This document shows positions 55,703 through 64,000 of a DNA stretch of 64,000 bases, piece by piece (the stretch's first letter is position 1; each line of letters starts with the position of its first letter). The position numbers and the translations under genes are program-made. The stretch is from positions 85,732 to 149,731 of the forward strand of contig NJBM01000009.1 of the NCBI GenBank assembly GCA_005223045.1, read 5' to 3'. Below the pieces are notes generated by a model. It had not been told where the DNA came from. It saw only the letters and a program-made list of their open reading frames with translations, and did not search any database. The DNA comes from Planctomycetes bacterium B3_Pla (GTDB taxonomy: Bacteria; Planctomycetota; Phycisphaerae; Sedimentisphaerales; Anaerobacaceae).

Positions 55703-56551
55703 ATGAGGAACTGTAATTTTAGGAGAGTATCGTTGGGATGTTTGCTGTGCCTGGCAATGTTTCTGGCCGGCTGCACCATCAATTTGGGAAGTTGGGCCAT
55801 GCAGGCCAAGTACGAAAGAACGGTCCGGTTGTCGGCCCCTCTGTCGCCCGGCTCGACCTTCGCAGCAGAGACGCATAATGGCTCAATCACGACAAATGGC
55901 GCCGATGTTGCCGACTGCGATCTAACGGCTACTATCGTCGCCCGAGCGGCAACCGAAGAAGATGCCAGGGAGCTTGCCGAGAAGATCGAAATAACACTCG
56001 AACCATCGGACAACAGGCTCACGGCCAGAATCAAGAAGCCGACTCACCTGGTCAACAAATCCGTGAGTGTCAGCCTGGATGCCGCAGTCCCGAATCGGAC
56101 GGACCTGGAGCTTAGAACGCACAATGGAGCCGTGAGAGTCGCGGACATCACAGGCCACGTCAATGCGACAACGCACAACGGCAAGGTGGCAACCGAGAGG
56201 ATTTCAGGCGCTGTCGTGCTTGAGACTCACAACGGCGCTGTCACTTGCACGGAGTTGTCGGGCAATGCGAGACTGAAAACGCACAACGGAAGCGTCGAGG
56301 CGTATTACTCCGAAGCTGCCGCATCTGCAAATGACATTTCGATCATTACCTATAACGGCGGCATAGCGTTTACGGCTCCGCCCGGATTGTCGGCCCGGAT
56401 CGATGCCTCGACGCACAACGGCTCAATAAACACCGACCTGCCGATAACGGTAAGCGGAAAGGTGAGCAAGAGACAGTTGGCCGGGACGATCGGATCGGGT
56501 CAGGGCAGGCTGCATCTTGAGACCCACAACGGTTCGATAAGAATACAATGA
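55703..56551 (+). CDS. DUF4097-like lipoprotein with THNG repeats
   Basis: This 282-residue protein is a lipoprotein (LAGC, Cys24). The motif THNG occurs seven times and TYNG once, each followed by a short beta strand (SITT, AVRV, KVAT, AVTC, SVEA, SINT, SIRI), with about 20 residues between. This fits a right-handed beta-solenoid of the DUF4097/DUF2807 adhesin type, in which each repeat makes one coil. The start follows AAAGGAG. It overlaps the next gene by ATGA, so the two proteins are made together. Surface display and a carbohydrate-related role are inferred. Confidence 0.82.
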   Translation: MRNCNFRRVSLGCLLCLAMFLAGCTINLGSWAMQAKYERTVRLSAPLSPGSTFAAETHNGSITTNGADVADCDLTATIVARAATEEDARELAEKIEITLEPSDNRLTARIKKPTHLVNKSVSVSLDAAVPNRTDLELRTHNGAVRVADITGHVNATTHNGKVATERISGAVVLETHNGAVTCTELSGNARLKTHNGSVEAYYSEAAASANDISIITYNGGIAFTAPPGLSARIDASTHNGSINTDLPITVSGKVSKRQLAGTIGSGQGRLHLETHNGSIRIQ

Positions 56552-57543
56552 CAGACCGAAAACTCTGCAAATACATGTTAGCATTGCTGGTTTTGACCTG
56601 TGCGTTGGGTGCCGTCGCATGTGGGGGCGAGGCATCCGGCCATGTTTTGATTCCGCAAATCGATGGCGAGTGGTGGCAGGTGGCGGGCAGCCCGATGGAC
56701 CACAAATACGCCACCCAAAGGCAGGAGCCGGTGGACTTCGCCGTCTGGCAGGCGGCGGACGGGACGTGGCAGCTATGGTCCTGTATTCGCAAGACAACCG
56801 CCGGCGGCAAGGGCGGCAATACTCGATTCTTCTACGGCTGGGAAGGAAAGAACCTGACCGACACTAACTGGAAGCCGATGGGTATCGCAATGGATGCCGA
56901 CCCTTCTGTAGGCGAGGCGCCCGGCGGACTGCAAGCTCCCCATGTCATCAAGATCGGCAAGACCTATCACATGTTCTACGGCGACTGGGTCAACATCTGC
57001 CGCGCTGTCAGCAAGGACGGCAAGAAATTCACGCGCGTGATCCGGGAGAACGGCAAGACCGGAATGTTCAACGAAGGCGACGGAGAGCACGCCCGCGACG
57101 CGATGATCCTGAAAGTCGGCGATAAGTACCATTGCTACTACACGGCACACTCGATGCGGTCTCCGGCCTCGAATCATCGCGGGGTGAATTACTGCCGAAT
57201 CTCTACCGATTTGCAGAACTGGGGTCCGTCAAGAATAGTCGCGGAGGGAAGCGTCTATGGCAAGGGGCCGTACTGTGCCGAGTGTCCCCACGTCGTCTAT
57301 CTACCCGAATCGAAGCACTACTACCTGTTCAATACGCAAAGGTACGGACGTCGCCAACATGCGACTGTTTTTCGTTCCGCCGACCCGCTCGATTTCGGCA
57401 TCAATGACAATCGTCTCGAAGTTACAACGCTGCCCGTAGCGGCGCCGGAGATTATTCTGCACGACGGACGGTATTATATCGCCTCCCTGATGCCGAGCCT
57501 GAAAGGCATTCAAATCGCCAGGCTCAAGTGGGTGAAGAAGTGA
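56548..57543 (+). CDS. Exported GH43/GH32-like beta-propeller protein
   Basis: This 331-residue protein starts at the ATG that overlaps the previous stop. It has a signal peptide (MLALLVLTCALGAVACGG, possibly lipidated) and repeats typical of five-bladed propellers: DFAVWQAADGTWQLWSCI, YGWEGKNLTDTNWKPMG, HMFYGDWVNICRAVSKDG, HCYYTAHSM and RYYIASLMP. Such propellers occur in GH43, GH32, GH62 and GH117 families. The catalytic aspartate and glutamate cannot be fixed by eye. The substrate may be an arabinan, xylan or fructan, or the protein may only bind sugar. Coupling to the THNG lipoprotein suggests a surface complex. Confidence 0.75.
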   Translation: MTDRKLCKYMLALLVLTCALGAVACGGEASGHVLIPQIDGEWWQVAGSPMDHKYATQRQEPVDFAVWQAADGTWQLWSCIRKTTAGGKGGNTRFFYGWEGKNLTDTNWKPMGIAMDADPSVGEAPGGLQAPHVIKIGKTYHMFYGDWVNICRAVSKDGKKFTRVIRENGKTGMFNEGDGEHARDAMILKVGDKYHCYYTAHSMRSPASNHRGVNYCRISTDLQNWGPSRIVAEGSVYGKGPYCAECPHVVYLPESKHYYLFNTQRYGRRQHATVFRSADPLDFGINDNRLEVTTLPVAAPEIILHDGRYYIASLMPSLKGIQIARLKWVKK

Positions 57544-57546
57544 CTT

Positions 57547-57637
57547 GCGTATCTCGTATTGCGTATTGTCGTTGCTATTTTTCGCAATACGCACGACGCA
57601 CGACGAATCACGCTCTACGCTAAACGCTATCCGCTAA
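57547..57637. repeat. Longest heptamer-phased array
   Basis: Thirteen consecutive 7-bp units over 91 bp, for example GCGTATC, TCGTATT, ACGCACG (two) and ACGCTAA. Units drift but never leave the 7-bp phase. Confidence 0.85.
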
Positions 57638-57685
57638 ATCTCATTTTCTTTTGCCCAAACCTGTTAGACAAGCTACAATCTCGAC

Positions 57686-58744
57686 GTGATTAAGAGAAGA
57701 AAAACGAGAGTCGTCAAGGTCGGCTCTGTTAAGATCGGCTCTTCGGCCCCCGTTGTCATACAGTCGATGACGAAAGTGCCTACGGTAGATGTTGCGCGCT
57801 GCGTCAGGCAGATAAAACAGCTTGTCCGGGCCGGCTGCCGGCTGGTCAGGGTCGCTGTCCCCAGACGTGCCGACACCACGGCTTTTGCGAAAATCGTTAG
57901 GAAAGTAGATGTTCCTCTGATTGCCGATGTTCATTTCAGTCCCGATCGTGCTGTTGAAGCGATAGAGGCCGGCGCCGCCAAAGTGCGGCTTAATCCGGGC
58001 AACATCAAGAATCGAAAGGACATCATTCGAATAATAGATGCCGCCAGGATGCACAAGACGGCTATCCGCATCGGGGTCAACGAGGCAAGCATCAGGGACC
58101 TGAAGAAAGAACCTGTGCCGCTCCGAAAGCGTACTGCTCTGATGTTAAGGGAGATGAAAAGATACGTTCGGCTTTTTGAAAGTCGCGATTTCACTTCCCT
58201 TGTTCTCAGCGCAAAAAGCAGCGAAGTAGTGAGAACAATCGAAATTAACCGCGGCATAGCCGATACTTTCGACTATCCCATCCATCTTGGCCTGACTCAC
58301 GCCGGGCTGCCCGAGGACGCACGGATGCCCTCGGCCATAGCGATGGGGACACTGCTGGCCGAAGGTATTGGTGATACGATCAGAGTCAGTGCTGCGGGCA
58401 ATCCTGTCGAAGAGGCTGAAATTGCAAAGCAGATATTGACCGCACTGGGGCTTTACGAGCGTTCGAGCGTGGAGCTAATAGTGTGCCCGACCTGTGCCCG
58501 GACCGGAATCGATGTCATCAAACTGGCGCGCCGGGTGGAGAAAGCCGTCCGCAGGATTGACAAGCCGTTGCGAATCGCTGTGATGGGCTGCGTTGTCAAC
58601 GGCCCCGGTGAAGCCGCCGATGCCGACCTGGCAATCTGTGCCGCAAAGAACAAGGGATACATATACCGCCACGGGCGAAAGATCTCCGTGGTGCCCGAGA
58701 ATGAGATCATTCCGGCAATGCTCAAAGAATTGCAGAAGATGTGA
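57686..58744 (+). CDS. ispG: 4-hydroxy-3-methylbut-2-enyl diphosphate synthase
   Basis: This 352-residue protein has the MEcPP reductase barrel and the C-terminal 4Fe-4S site: C267, C270 and C302 with Glu309, in VELIVCPTCARTGID and VMGCVVNGPGEA, almost exactly where E. coli IspG has C270, C273, C305 and E312. It makes HMBPP in the MEP pathway, needing a reduced electron donor. It starts at a GTG (57686) with no good ribosome site just after the heptamer array. The short, single-barrel bacterial form is present (no central insert). ispD lies 40 kb away. Confidence 0.93.
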   Translation: MIKRRKTRVVKVGSVKIGSSAPVVIQSMTKVPTVDVARCVRQIKQLVRAGCRLVRVAVPRRADTTAFAKIVRKVDVPLIADVHFSPDRAVEAIEAGAAKVRLNPGNIKNRKDIIRIIDAARMHKTAIRIGVNEASIRDLKKEPVPLRKRTALMLREMKRYVRLFESRDFTSLVLSAKSSEVVRTIEINRGIADTFDYPIHLGLTHAGLPEDARMPSAIAMGTLLAEGIGDTIRVSAAGNPVEEAEIAKQILTALGLYERSSVELIVCPTCARTGIDVIKLARRVEKAVRRIDKPLRIAVMGCVVNGPGEAADADLAICAAKNKGYIYRHGRKISVVPENEIIPAMLKELQKM

Positions 58745-58748
58745 CACC

Positions 58749-59444
58749 ATGTGCGCGCACGAGAAACTGCCTGATATATATGCCGAACCGCTGAGAACAA
58801 CGTTTACGAGGTTTTGTGTAGTTGTTGCTTTCAGCATCGCCTTTGCCAACATCGAAGCCACCGTCGTCGTGTACCTGCGGGAAATCTTCCATCCGGACGG
58901 ATTCGACTTCCCGTTAACCACATTCGGCAGCGGCCCGCTCTGGAGGCGACTTCTGCTGACTGAAATTGGCAGAGAAGCCGCGACAATGGTCTTGATTCTC
59001 ACGGGCGCCTGGCTGTCCGGGCGGAATCGTCAGCAGCGGGTCGCCTATTTTCTGGTCATCTTCGCCGTTTGGGACATCTTCTACTACGTCTGGCTAAAAG
59101 TCCTCATCAACTGGCCCGCTTCAATTATGGACTGGGACATACTGTTTCTGATACCGGTCACCTGGGCATCGCCGGTACTCTATCCGGTCCTTATCTCAAT
59201 CTTATGGCTTGCATTTGCCGTAGTGATACTCTACCGCTCCGGCTGCGCGAGGCCTGTCAAGGCGACTTTGCCGGACTGGCTTGGCTTTCTTGTTTCAGGC
59301 CTGATTATGATTGTATCTTTTTGTATTGCCGGCGTGCACGCCACCGAGCAGGATTTTGCGTCACACTTCTATCGTTCGCTGTTCGCAGCCGGTTACCTTC
59401 TCTGTGCTGCAACGTTCGTGAAATGTTCTCTGAAGTCCAAATAA
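58749..59444 (+). CDS. Multi-pass membrane protein of unknown function
   Basis: This 231-residue protein starts at the ATG at 58749, 5 bases after the ispG stop. The larger open frame starts inside ispG and is not used. I see about six membrane helices: FTRFCVVVAFSIAFANIE, EAATMVLILTGAW, VAYFLVIFAVWDIFYYVWL, LFLIPVTWASPVLYPVLISI, GFLVSGLIMIVSFCIAG and SLFAAGYLLCAATF. No charged motif is present that would suggest a transport or catalytic role. Function unknown; it may be co-transcribed with ispG. Confidence 0.7.
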   Translation: MCAHEKLPDIYAEPLRTTFTRFCVVVAFSIAFANIEATVVVYLREIFHPDGFDFPLTTFGSGPLWRRLLLTEIGREAATMVLILTGAWLSGRNRQQRVAYFLVIFAVWDIFYYVWLKVLINWPASIMDWDILFLIPVTWASPVLYPVLISILWLAFAVVILYRSGCARPVKATLPDWLGFLVSGLIMIVSFCIAGVHATEQDFASHFYRSLFAAGYLLCAATFVKCSLKSK

Positions 59445-59500
59445 GAACGACAGGGGGAGTTTCTTGCAGTGCATTCCTGTGCCGCGGCGATTGCGCGTTT

Positions 59501-60649
59501 TCACTTTTTGTTTCTATTGCCGCCCGATGGATTCGTTCTTGCCGGCTTTCTATGCGATCTTCGTCGATTATCTCCGCCCGTTTCCTGGACAAATCCCTCG
59601 AACTTGCCGAAAATCATTTTGCCGGCGGATGTCTGGAGCGAGCTGGTTATGCTAATGATCAAATCCCGCCCGAGCTTGTTGCGGGCGCCTTCGACAACAA
59701 TCATTGTCCCGTCATCCAGATAGCCGATGCCCTGCTCGGCCTCCTCGCCCGGCTTTATGATTTTAACCTGCATCGTCTCGCCGGGCAAAGCAACCACCTT
59801 CAGCGAATTGGCCAAATCGTTTATGTTTATCACGTCAACCTCGCGCACCTGCGCTACCTTGCTGAGGTTGTAGTCCGTCGTTGCCAGTCGCCCGTTATAG
59901 GCCTTGGAATATATCAACAATTTCTGATCGACGCCCCTGACCTCCTCGACCTCGGCAAGCACAGTGTCGTCGATCTCGACGTCGATAACAGGATCCGTCT
60001 GCATTTTGTTTAGTATGTCAAGTCCCCGCCTGCCGCGGTTGCGTTTGAGCTTGTCGGCGGAATCGGCGACGAGCTGCAGCTCATTGAGCACAAAACGCGG
60101 AACCACCAGCGGGGCATCGAACAGCTTGCTCTGGCACAGGTCAACTATCCGTCCGTCAATGATTGCCGAAGTATCCAGAACCAGAGGCCGGGCGCCCTTG
60201 GTCTGCTTGGCGAATTCCACGTAAGGAATCACGAAGCGCACATCGTCCTTGGTCCGCATCACAATACTGATGGTAAGATAGCATATACATATCCCCAGAA
60301 TCCATCTGACTGCCATTATTCCCGACTCGGTCACATTGACGCTAAATATACCAAACATCATGTCCACCACAGGACCCAGTATCCAGAGAACAAGCAATCC
60401 GACAAACAGCCCGAAAAACACGCCGGCAAGGGCGCTGAACTTCTTCTTGGGCGTCAGAATGTCCACCAGAAGGACGAAAATCGCCAATCCTGCACTACTA
60501 TAGATGATCGCGCTTAAGTTCGCCTCATACGTGTCTTTGTCGACTTCGTTCTTTTCATCCATCTGCATGATAGGTGAACTTATGTTCACGAACGCAACTG
60601 CAACGATAACAACCAGAAAGATGGCCCTGAAAATCCAAAGTAGCTTCAT
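59501..60649 (-). CDS. PIN-TRAM domain membrane protein (YacL family)
   Basis: This 382-residue protein has four N-terminal membrane helices (about 5-23, 46-64, 72-97 and 112-130), then a PIN domain with the acidic active site LVLDTSAIIDGRIVDL and RLATTDYNLSKVAQV, then a TRAM domain (VALPGETMQVKIIKPGEEAE) and a basic tail (RRRSHRKPARTNP). In Bacillus the relative YacL is a membrane-linked putative RNase. It probably cleaves RNA at the inner face of the membrane; the target is unknown. The ribosome site is GGGAG. Confidence 0.9.
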   Translation of the reverse strand: MKLLWIFRAIFLVVIVAVAFVNISSPIMQMDEKNEVDKDTYEANLSAIIYSSAGLAIFVLLVDILTPKKKFSALAGVFFGLFVGLLVLWILGPVVDMMFGIFSVNVTESGIMAVRWILGICICYLTISIVMRTKDDVRFVIPYVEFAKQTKGARPLVLDTSAIIDGRIVDLCQSKLFDAPLVVPRFVLNELQLVADSADKLKRNRGRRGLDILNKMQTDPVIDVEIDDTVLAEVEEVRGVDQKLLIYSKAYNGRLATTDYNLSKVAQVREVDVININDLANSLKVVALPGETMQVKIIKPGEEAEQGIGYLDDGTMIVVEGARNKLGRDLIISITSSLQTSAGKMIFGKFEGFVQETGGDNRRRSHRKPARTNPSGGNRNKK

Positions 60650-61087
60650 AGTTATGAATCTCCCAAATGATGCCGCAGATTACTTATTATAACATTATGC
60701 ACCCGATTATAGCCTGTCTGCGGACCATTATCAACAGCCATATTATTATTCTTTGGCCTGATTTGCCATGATTGTGAGCGAGGCGCGGAAGATGCTGCCT
60801 TGGCCGTGAGACAAGCTATACGGGCACTGCAGCTTCTTATCACGTGTTCGCAGTGCGCCGGCTGTTACCGTTTGAGAAGCGAGCTGAGCTTGCCGCAAAG
60901 CCCTTTAGTGTCTCAAGCTCCCGAATCGCGACCAGCCTTCGACCGGCCAATAGAGGTATTCAGCTCGACCTTTGACCGTCGCTAATGGAACAGGACCGAA
61001 GTGCCTGCTGTCCAGGGAAAGGTGGCGATTGTCGCCCCAGGATCCGCCTATTTACCTACATGACCTCGGTTCTGACAAAAAACTCTT
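60650..61087. other. Intergenic region with a signal-peptidase remnant
   Basis: No intact gene. It holds the broken signal-peptidase-like frame (60905-61051) and otherwise nothing recognised. Confidence 0.6.
60905..61051 (-). pseudogene. Broken signal-peptidase-I-like fragment
   Basis: On the minus strand 48 codons encode GGSWGDNRHLSLDSRHFGPV followed by a WP-type ending (YLYWPVEGWSRFGSL), the box E and C-terminus of a signal peptidase I. There is no start codon and no serine or lysine of the catalytic dyad in this frame. A further possible piece (EEFFVRTEV) lies just upstream in another frame. It abuts the stop of the ABC ATPase gene, so it may be the tail of a deleted gene that once followed it. 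Confidence 0.75.
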
Positions 61088-61765
61088 CTACAGAGCAGAA
61101 AATCGTATATCCACTGACCCTACAGGTCCGTACCGGACTATTTTTCCTTTATCTATTTCTATAATATCCGTACACACTTCTTTCATAAATGTGGCGTCGT
61201 GACATGCGATGAGGGCGGCCCCGCCTTTTTCCCGGTGTTTTCTCAATAAGCTACATAAAGCTTCGATTGAATCAATGTCCAGTCCATTTACTGGTTCGTC
61301 CATAACAATCAGTTTAGGTTCACCTATGAATGCACTAATAACAGATACCTTTCTTCGTGTACCATGCGACAATGAGCTTATTAAATGGTTCCTATGCTCA
61401 TCAATGTAAAAAGCCTGTGTGTATCTTTCTATCTGCTCTTCATATAAACTATCCCTAATTGACCGCAATTTGCCTACCCACCAGAGAAACTCTTCAACTG
61501 TAAGTTCTGGAAAATATTCATCCGCATCGCTGACAATACCAATTTCTCTCCTTACCGACCATTCCCTTTTCGGATCATTGCCAAAAACACGTACTGTCCC
61601 ATGATCGGGGGACAATACTCCCAAAACAATTCGTATTAACGTTGTCTTGCCTGCACCGTTTCTTCCCCATAATCCATAAGCTCTTCCGTATTCCAAATTA
61701 AGGCTGATTTGATCAAGGGCGACACATCGTTCATATTGTTTCTTAATATTTTCCAATTGTATCAT
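61088..61765 (-). CDS. ABC transporter ATP-binding protein
   Basis: This 225-residue ATPase has Walker A GRNGAGKTT, an unusual signature motif LSHGTRRK in place of LSGGQ, Walker B LIVMDEP and a switch-region CHD. The start I use is the ATG at 61765, which overlaps the stop of the membrane gene (ATGA). The frame is open to 61786, but the overlap and GGAG site favour the inner start. Such LS(H/Y)G(T/M) signatures are seen in ATPases of natural-product or lantibiotic export systems. Confidence 0.88.
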   Translation of the reverse strand: MIQLENIKKQYERCVALDQISLNLEYGRAYGLWGRNGAGKTTLIRIVLGVLSPDHGTVRVFGNDPKREWSVRREIGIVSDADEYFPELTVEEFLWWVGKLRSIRDSLYEEQIERYTQAFYIDEHRNHLISSLSHGTRRKVSVISAFIGEPKLIVMDEPVNGLDIDSIEALCSLLRKHREKGGAALIACHDATFMKEVCTDIIEIDKGKIVRYGPVGSVDIRFSAL

Positions 61766-63315
61766 TCTGCAATTCTCCAATACCATTTCTTCACAGTATC
61801 AGGGCCGGTTCGGGTGATTTCAGACGCAAAGACAACCCCGGCGATTAACAAGGGAAGAAACGAAAGAAACCAGCTCACGCCAAAAGAAAGACAAAAGAGT
61901 ATCAAGCTATATATAAAACATGGCATACGAATCACGTTGAAACTCAATAGAACTATTAGTGGAATCATACTCCATGCTTTTGATATAACCGCAAAAAATA
62001 GCATGACCGTAATGAGATACTTGAAAAACTTAGTATTACGGGAATAATGGTCAAACGCTACACTCATTCCTATTGAGGAAAAAGCTATAGCGATACACAC
62101 ACAAACAATTTTGCCACATATTTGGATATCGCAATCCCGGAATATCGGGATTTGCACAATGCAAAGCACGGAAATCAGAAGGCCCACGGAAGTTGTAAGA
62201 CCACGTAGATAATCCTTAGCATCCACGCCGTACATGTAGTAAAGAAAGTCAGCTTGTCTAATCTGTAAAAGATCGGCTCGTTCGTTAACTGCAAACACCG
62301 CAAAAACGACCAATATGAAGATATGATTGTTGCCGTCAGGATATTTGATCTGAAGTCCTAATGCAACAATCACACTCACTGTCACATAGAACAGCAATCT
62401 CATGTGTGGCCCTCTAAACATGCGGAGCAACTCGATGCAAATCTGACCACCATACGAATTCGGCAAAATGCGAGAGATGAACTTCCGAAAAGGAACTGTA
62501 AGAAACAGGTCTTTAGGTCGTGCAGGAATACTCAATGGTGGCCGCCTAACCAACTTCCATGATAACGCCGTCAATATTGTTGAAACCAACGCAACATGTA
62601 AAACCGCCCAAAATCCTGTAACTGAAAATGCTGTATGTTGTGGAATCAGAGTACACGCCAACGAAATGATGCCGCTGGCCACCAACACAGGATCGGTAAG
62701 GCAAATATCCGTTATACAACCGGTATACAGATTTCCACTTTTTAGGCTCCAGGCAAATCTACCCAAAAACAAAATCCCCCAAAGAGCCGGCGCCGATACC
62801 AAGAATCGCTGTCCCCAGGCAAAACGCGAGGTAACCAATCCCAAAAACGCCTGAAGCGAGAGCACCCAAACAAAAGTTGCACCTATTAGCAACCATTTGA
62901 CAGTCGCCCTTATTGTCCAAAGTTCAGTTCCTGCTCCACAAAGGCCGCAGATTAATAATATAATCCCAATTATTCCGACTGGAATCCCAACATAAGCATG
63001 TACGGCTAACAAGTGCATTGGTCTAATCGGCATATAACTCACAAAATTGTTCCATTTGCGATCTCGATTCAATCGTACTTGTTTGCTTAGTCCAATCCCA
63101 ACCCACGTTGCAAACATTAGGAGCAATAGAGGAACGATAGGCAAACCTTTTGCAATATATTGTTGCATACTACGGTAGGTGCTGAAACCTATCATAGCCG
63201 ACAATGGCCCGGCAAAAGCTACTAAAAAGATAAGACCGGGGTGACGATCAAACAAATCACTCTGCCGCCGAGCACTTAGTTTTCTCCTGAGTTGTACAAT
63301 TAAGGGCAATTTCAT
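61762..63315 (-). CDS. Membrane component of the ABC transporter
   Basis: This is a 517-residue protein with about twelve membrane helices and a cytoplasmic segment in the middle (SIPARPKDLFLTVPFRKFIS, ILPNSYGGQICIELLRMFRG). It has no signal peptide. The ATGA overlap with the ATPase gene shows that the two form one transporter. It resembles ABC-2-type permeases in overall form, but I cannot name a subfamily. The substrate is unknown; export of lipid, antibiotic or peptide are all possible. Confidence 0.75.
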   Translation of the reverse strand: MKLPLIVQLRRKLSARRQSDLFDRHPGLIFLVAFAGPLSAMIGFSTYRSMQQYIAKGLPIVPLLLLMFATWVGIGLSKQVRLNRDRKWNNFVSYMPIRPMHLLAVHAYVGIPVGIIGIILLICGLCGAGTELWTIRATVKWLLIGATFVWVLSLQAFLGLVTSRFAWGQRFLVSAPALWGILFLGRFAWSLKSGNLYTGCITDICLTDPVLVASGIISLACTLIPQHTAFSVTGFWAVLHVALVSTILTALSWKLVRRPPLSIPARPKDLFLTVPFRKFISRILPNSYGGQICIELLRMFRGPHMRLLFYVTVSVIVALGLQIKYPDGNNHIFILVVFAVFAVNERADLLQIRQADFLYYMYGVDAKDYLRGLTTSVGLLISVLCIVQIPIFRDCDIQICGKIVCVCIAIAFSSIGMSVAFDHYSRNTKFFKYLITVMLFFAVISKAWSMIPLIVLLSFNVIRMPCFIYSLILFCLSFGVSWFLSFLPLLIAGVVFASEITRTGPDTVKKWYWRIAE

Positions 63316-63771
63316 TAACTTAGGTAAACCTCACAACATATCATCTGCAAATCCTGAACCGATAGGATGATAAGAGGTACGGATGGATAATTCAAGTCAT
63401 CACTCAATGACGACGGGTATCAATCGGTTCGGTTACTTTGTACCCCACATATTCCACTCTTTCGTCGAAGATTGCCTGGTAGCGGCCTTGTCTTCTCGGT
63501 GCGACAGTTTTTCAAACTGAGCCGGGACAAATGTTTTTGATTGGATCGAAGGCAATGCCGCTAATTCCGGCATTTCACAATCCGCATGGGCCGATCTTCC
63601 TGCATTTCCGTGCAAGCCGTAAGATTGTATTGGAAAGCCCCGCTTGAAAAAAGGCTTTGACGACCCGAACCTTCTTACGATAGAATCGTATTAGAATTGC
63701 TTGTTTGCAAATTTCGAATTGTTGGCATTTGTAGCCATCTTGCCAGAATAAGAACGAAAAAGGAGTATGAA
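63316..63771. other. Intergenic region, no gene
   Basis: No coding frame is supported. It contains the upstream region of the DegP-like gene at its right edge. Confidence 0.4.
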
Positions 63772-64000
63772 ATGCAGATTGACAGTTTCAAACTTAATAA
63801 ACATTTGTTGCGTGGTCGTGTGGTTGCTACCTTTGTGTTACTGGTGTTTCTTGCTTTGCCGGCCTCCGTCTTTGCCGAGGAGCAGGAGAGCATTGTCGCC
63901 TTGCGGCAGATGGGCAAAGCCTTTACTTCTATCGCCGAAAATGCCTCGCCCGCCGTTGTCGCGATTACGGCAGAGAGAACCGCCACCCGGAGATACTCAG
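63772..64000 (+). CDS. HtrA/DegP-like serine protease (5' part)
   Basis: The first 76 codons are visible, starting at an ATG behind AAGGAG. A signal peptide (TFVLLVFLALPASVFA) is followed by QMGKAFTSIAENASPAVVAI, which matches the start of the mature region of DegP/HtrA periplasmic proteases and chaperones. The protease domain with its catalytic triad, and any PDZ domains, lie beyond the window. Confidence 0.75.
   Translation, partial: MQIDSFKLNKHLLRGRVVATFVLLVFLALPASVFAEEQESIVALRQMGKAFTSIAENASPAVVAITAERTATRRYS

Noticed and set aside
58593-58748. N-terminal extension of the membrane protein after ispG
   Set aside because: It runs inside ispG in another frame; the ATG at 58749 is the natural start.
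60972-61202. Plus-strand open frame of 76 codons
   Set aside because: It is antisense to the signal-peptidase remnant and the end of the ABC ATPase gene.

Overview
The window looks like one contig from a Gram-negative, outer-membrane-bearing member of the Planctomycetota, most likely class Phycisphaerae (Sedimentisphaerales-like). This is an inference from gene content. The supporting features are a PEP-CTERM-like sorting tail, very long modular secreted proteins (LamG, PA14, Fn3-like), a sulfatase, GH92, GH172/DUF2961 and DUF1080 proteins, a VIT/vWA protein next to an ECF sigma factor, lpxB and an OprB-type porin, the MEP pathway genes ispD and ispG, and a PIN-TRAM membrane protein. Base composition is moderate, apart from one visibly AT-rich island at about 43.7-46.6 kb.

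Layout. 1-4.5 kb: minus-strand glycan operon (RhaT-type sugar transporter, uroporphyrinogen-decarboxylase-like protein, GH92 mannosidase cut by the window edge). 4.7-17.2 kb: surface and polysaccharide genes (PEP-CTERM protein, LamG protein, sulfatase, a 630-aa exported protein), then an operon of ECF sigma factor, membrane-anchored dockerin protein, cohesin-like protein and VIT/vWA protein. 17.7-25 kb: ispD, cobO, a 3' remnant of hppA, a Fur-type regulator diverging from a feoB - zinc-ribbon - DtxR/FeoA operon with a good Fur box, and a porin. 25-35 kb: three tRNAs around tadA, then lpxB, a DMT transporter, an exported oligopeptidase, signal peptidase I, gyrA, holA and a DUF1848 protein. 35.8-42.7 kb: GH172-DUF1080 protein, a POT peptide transporter, an M2-like lipoprotein peptidase and an OPT transporter. 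42.7-43.9 kb: gene-poor repeat tract. 43.9-46.5 kb: AT-rich operon of three unrecognised, translationally coupled genes, the best candidate for an undescribed system. 46.9-64 kb: sugar kinase, second OPT transporter, apt, group-2 sigma factor, a 1050-aa PA14 protein, a THNG-repeat lipoprotein with a GH43-like protein, ispG, PIN-TRAM, a signal-peptidase remnant, an ABC transporter pair and the start of an HtrA/DegP protease.

How the genes fit together. Much of the window serves a particulate-polysaccharide and peptide scavenging lifestyle: exported glycosidases and a sulfatase, carbohydrate-binding surface proteins, sugar uptake and phosphorylation, and two exported peptidases with POT and OPT transporters. 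Iron uptake is a compact Fur-controlled module. Three surface-protein genes share a near-consensus promoter with an 18-bp spacer (TTGACR-18-TATAAN). A second genome-wide signature is degenerate tandem repeats that keep a strict 7-bp phase, found in at least eleven spacers and resembling in kind the heptameric STRR repeats of cyanobacteria.
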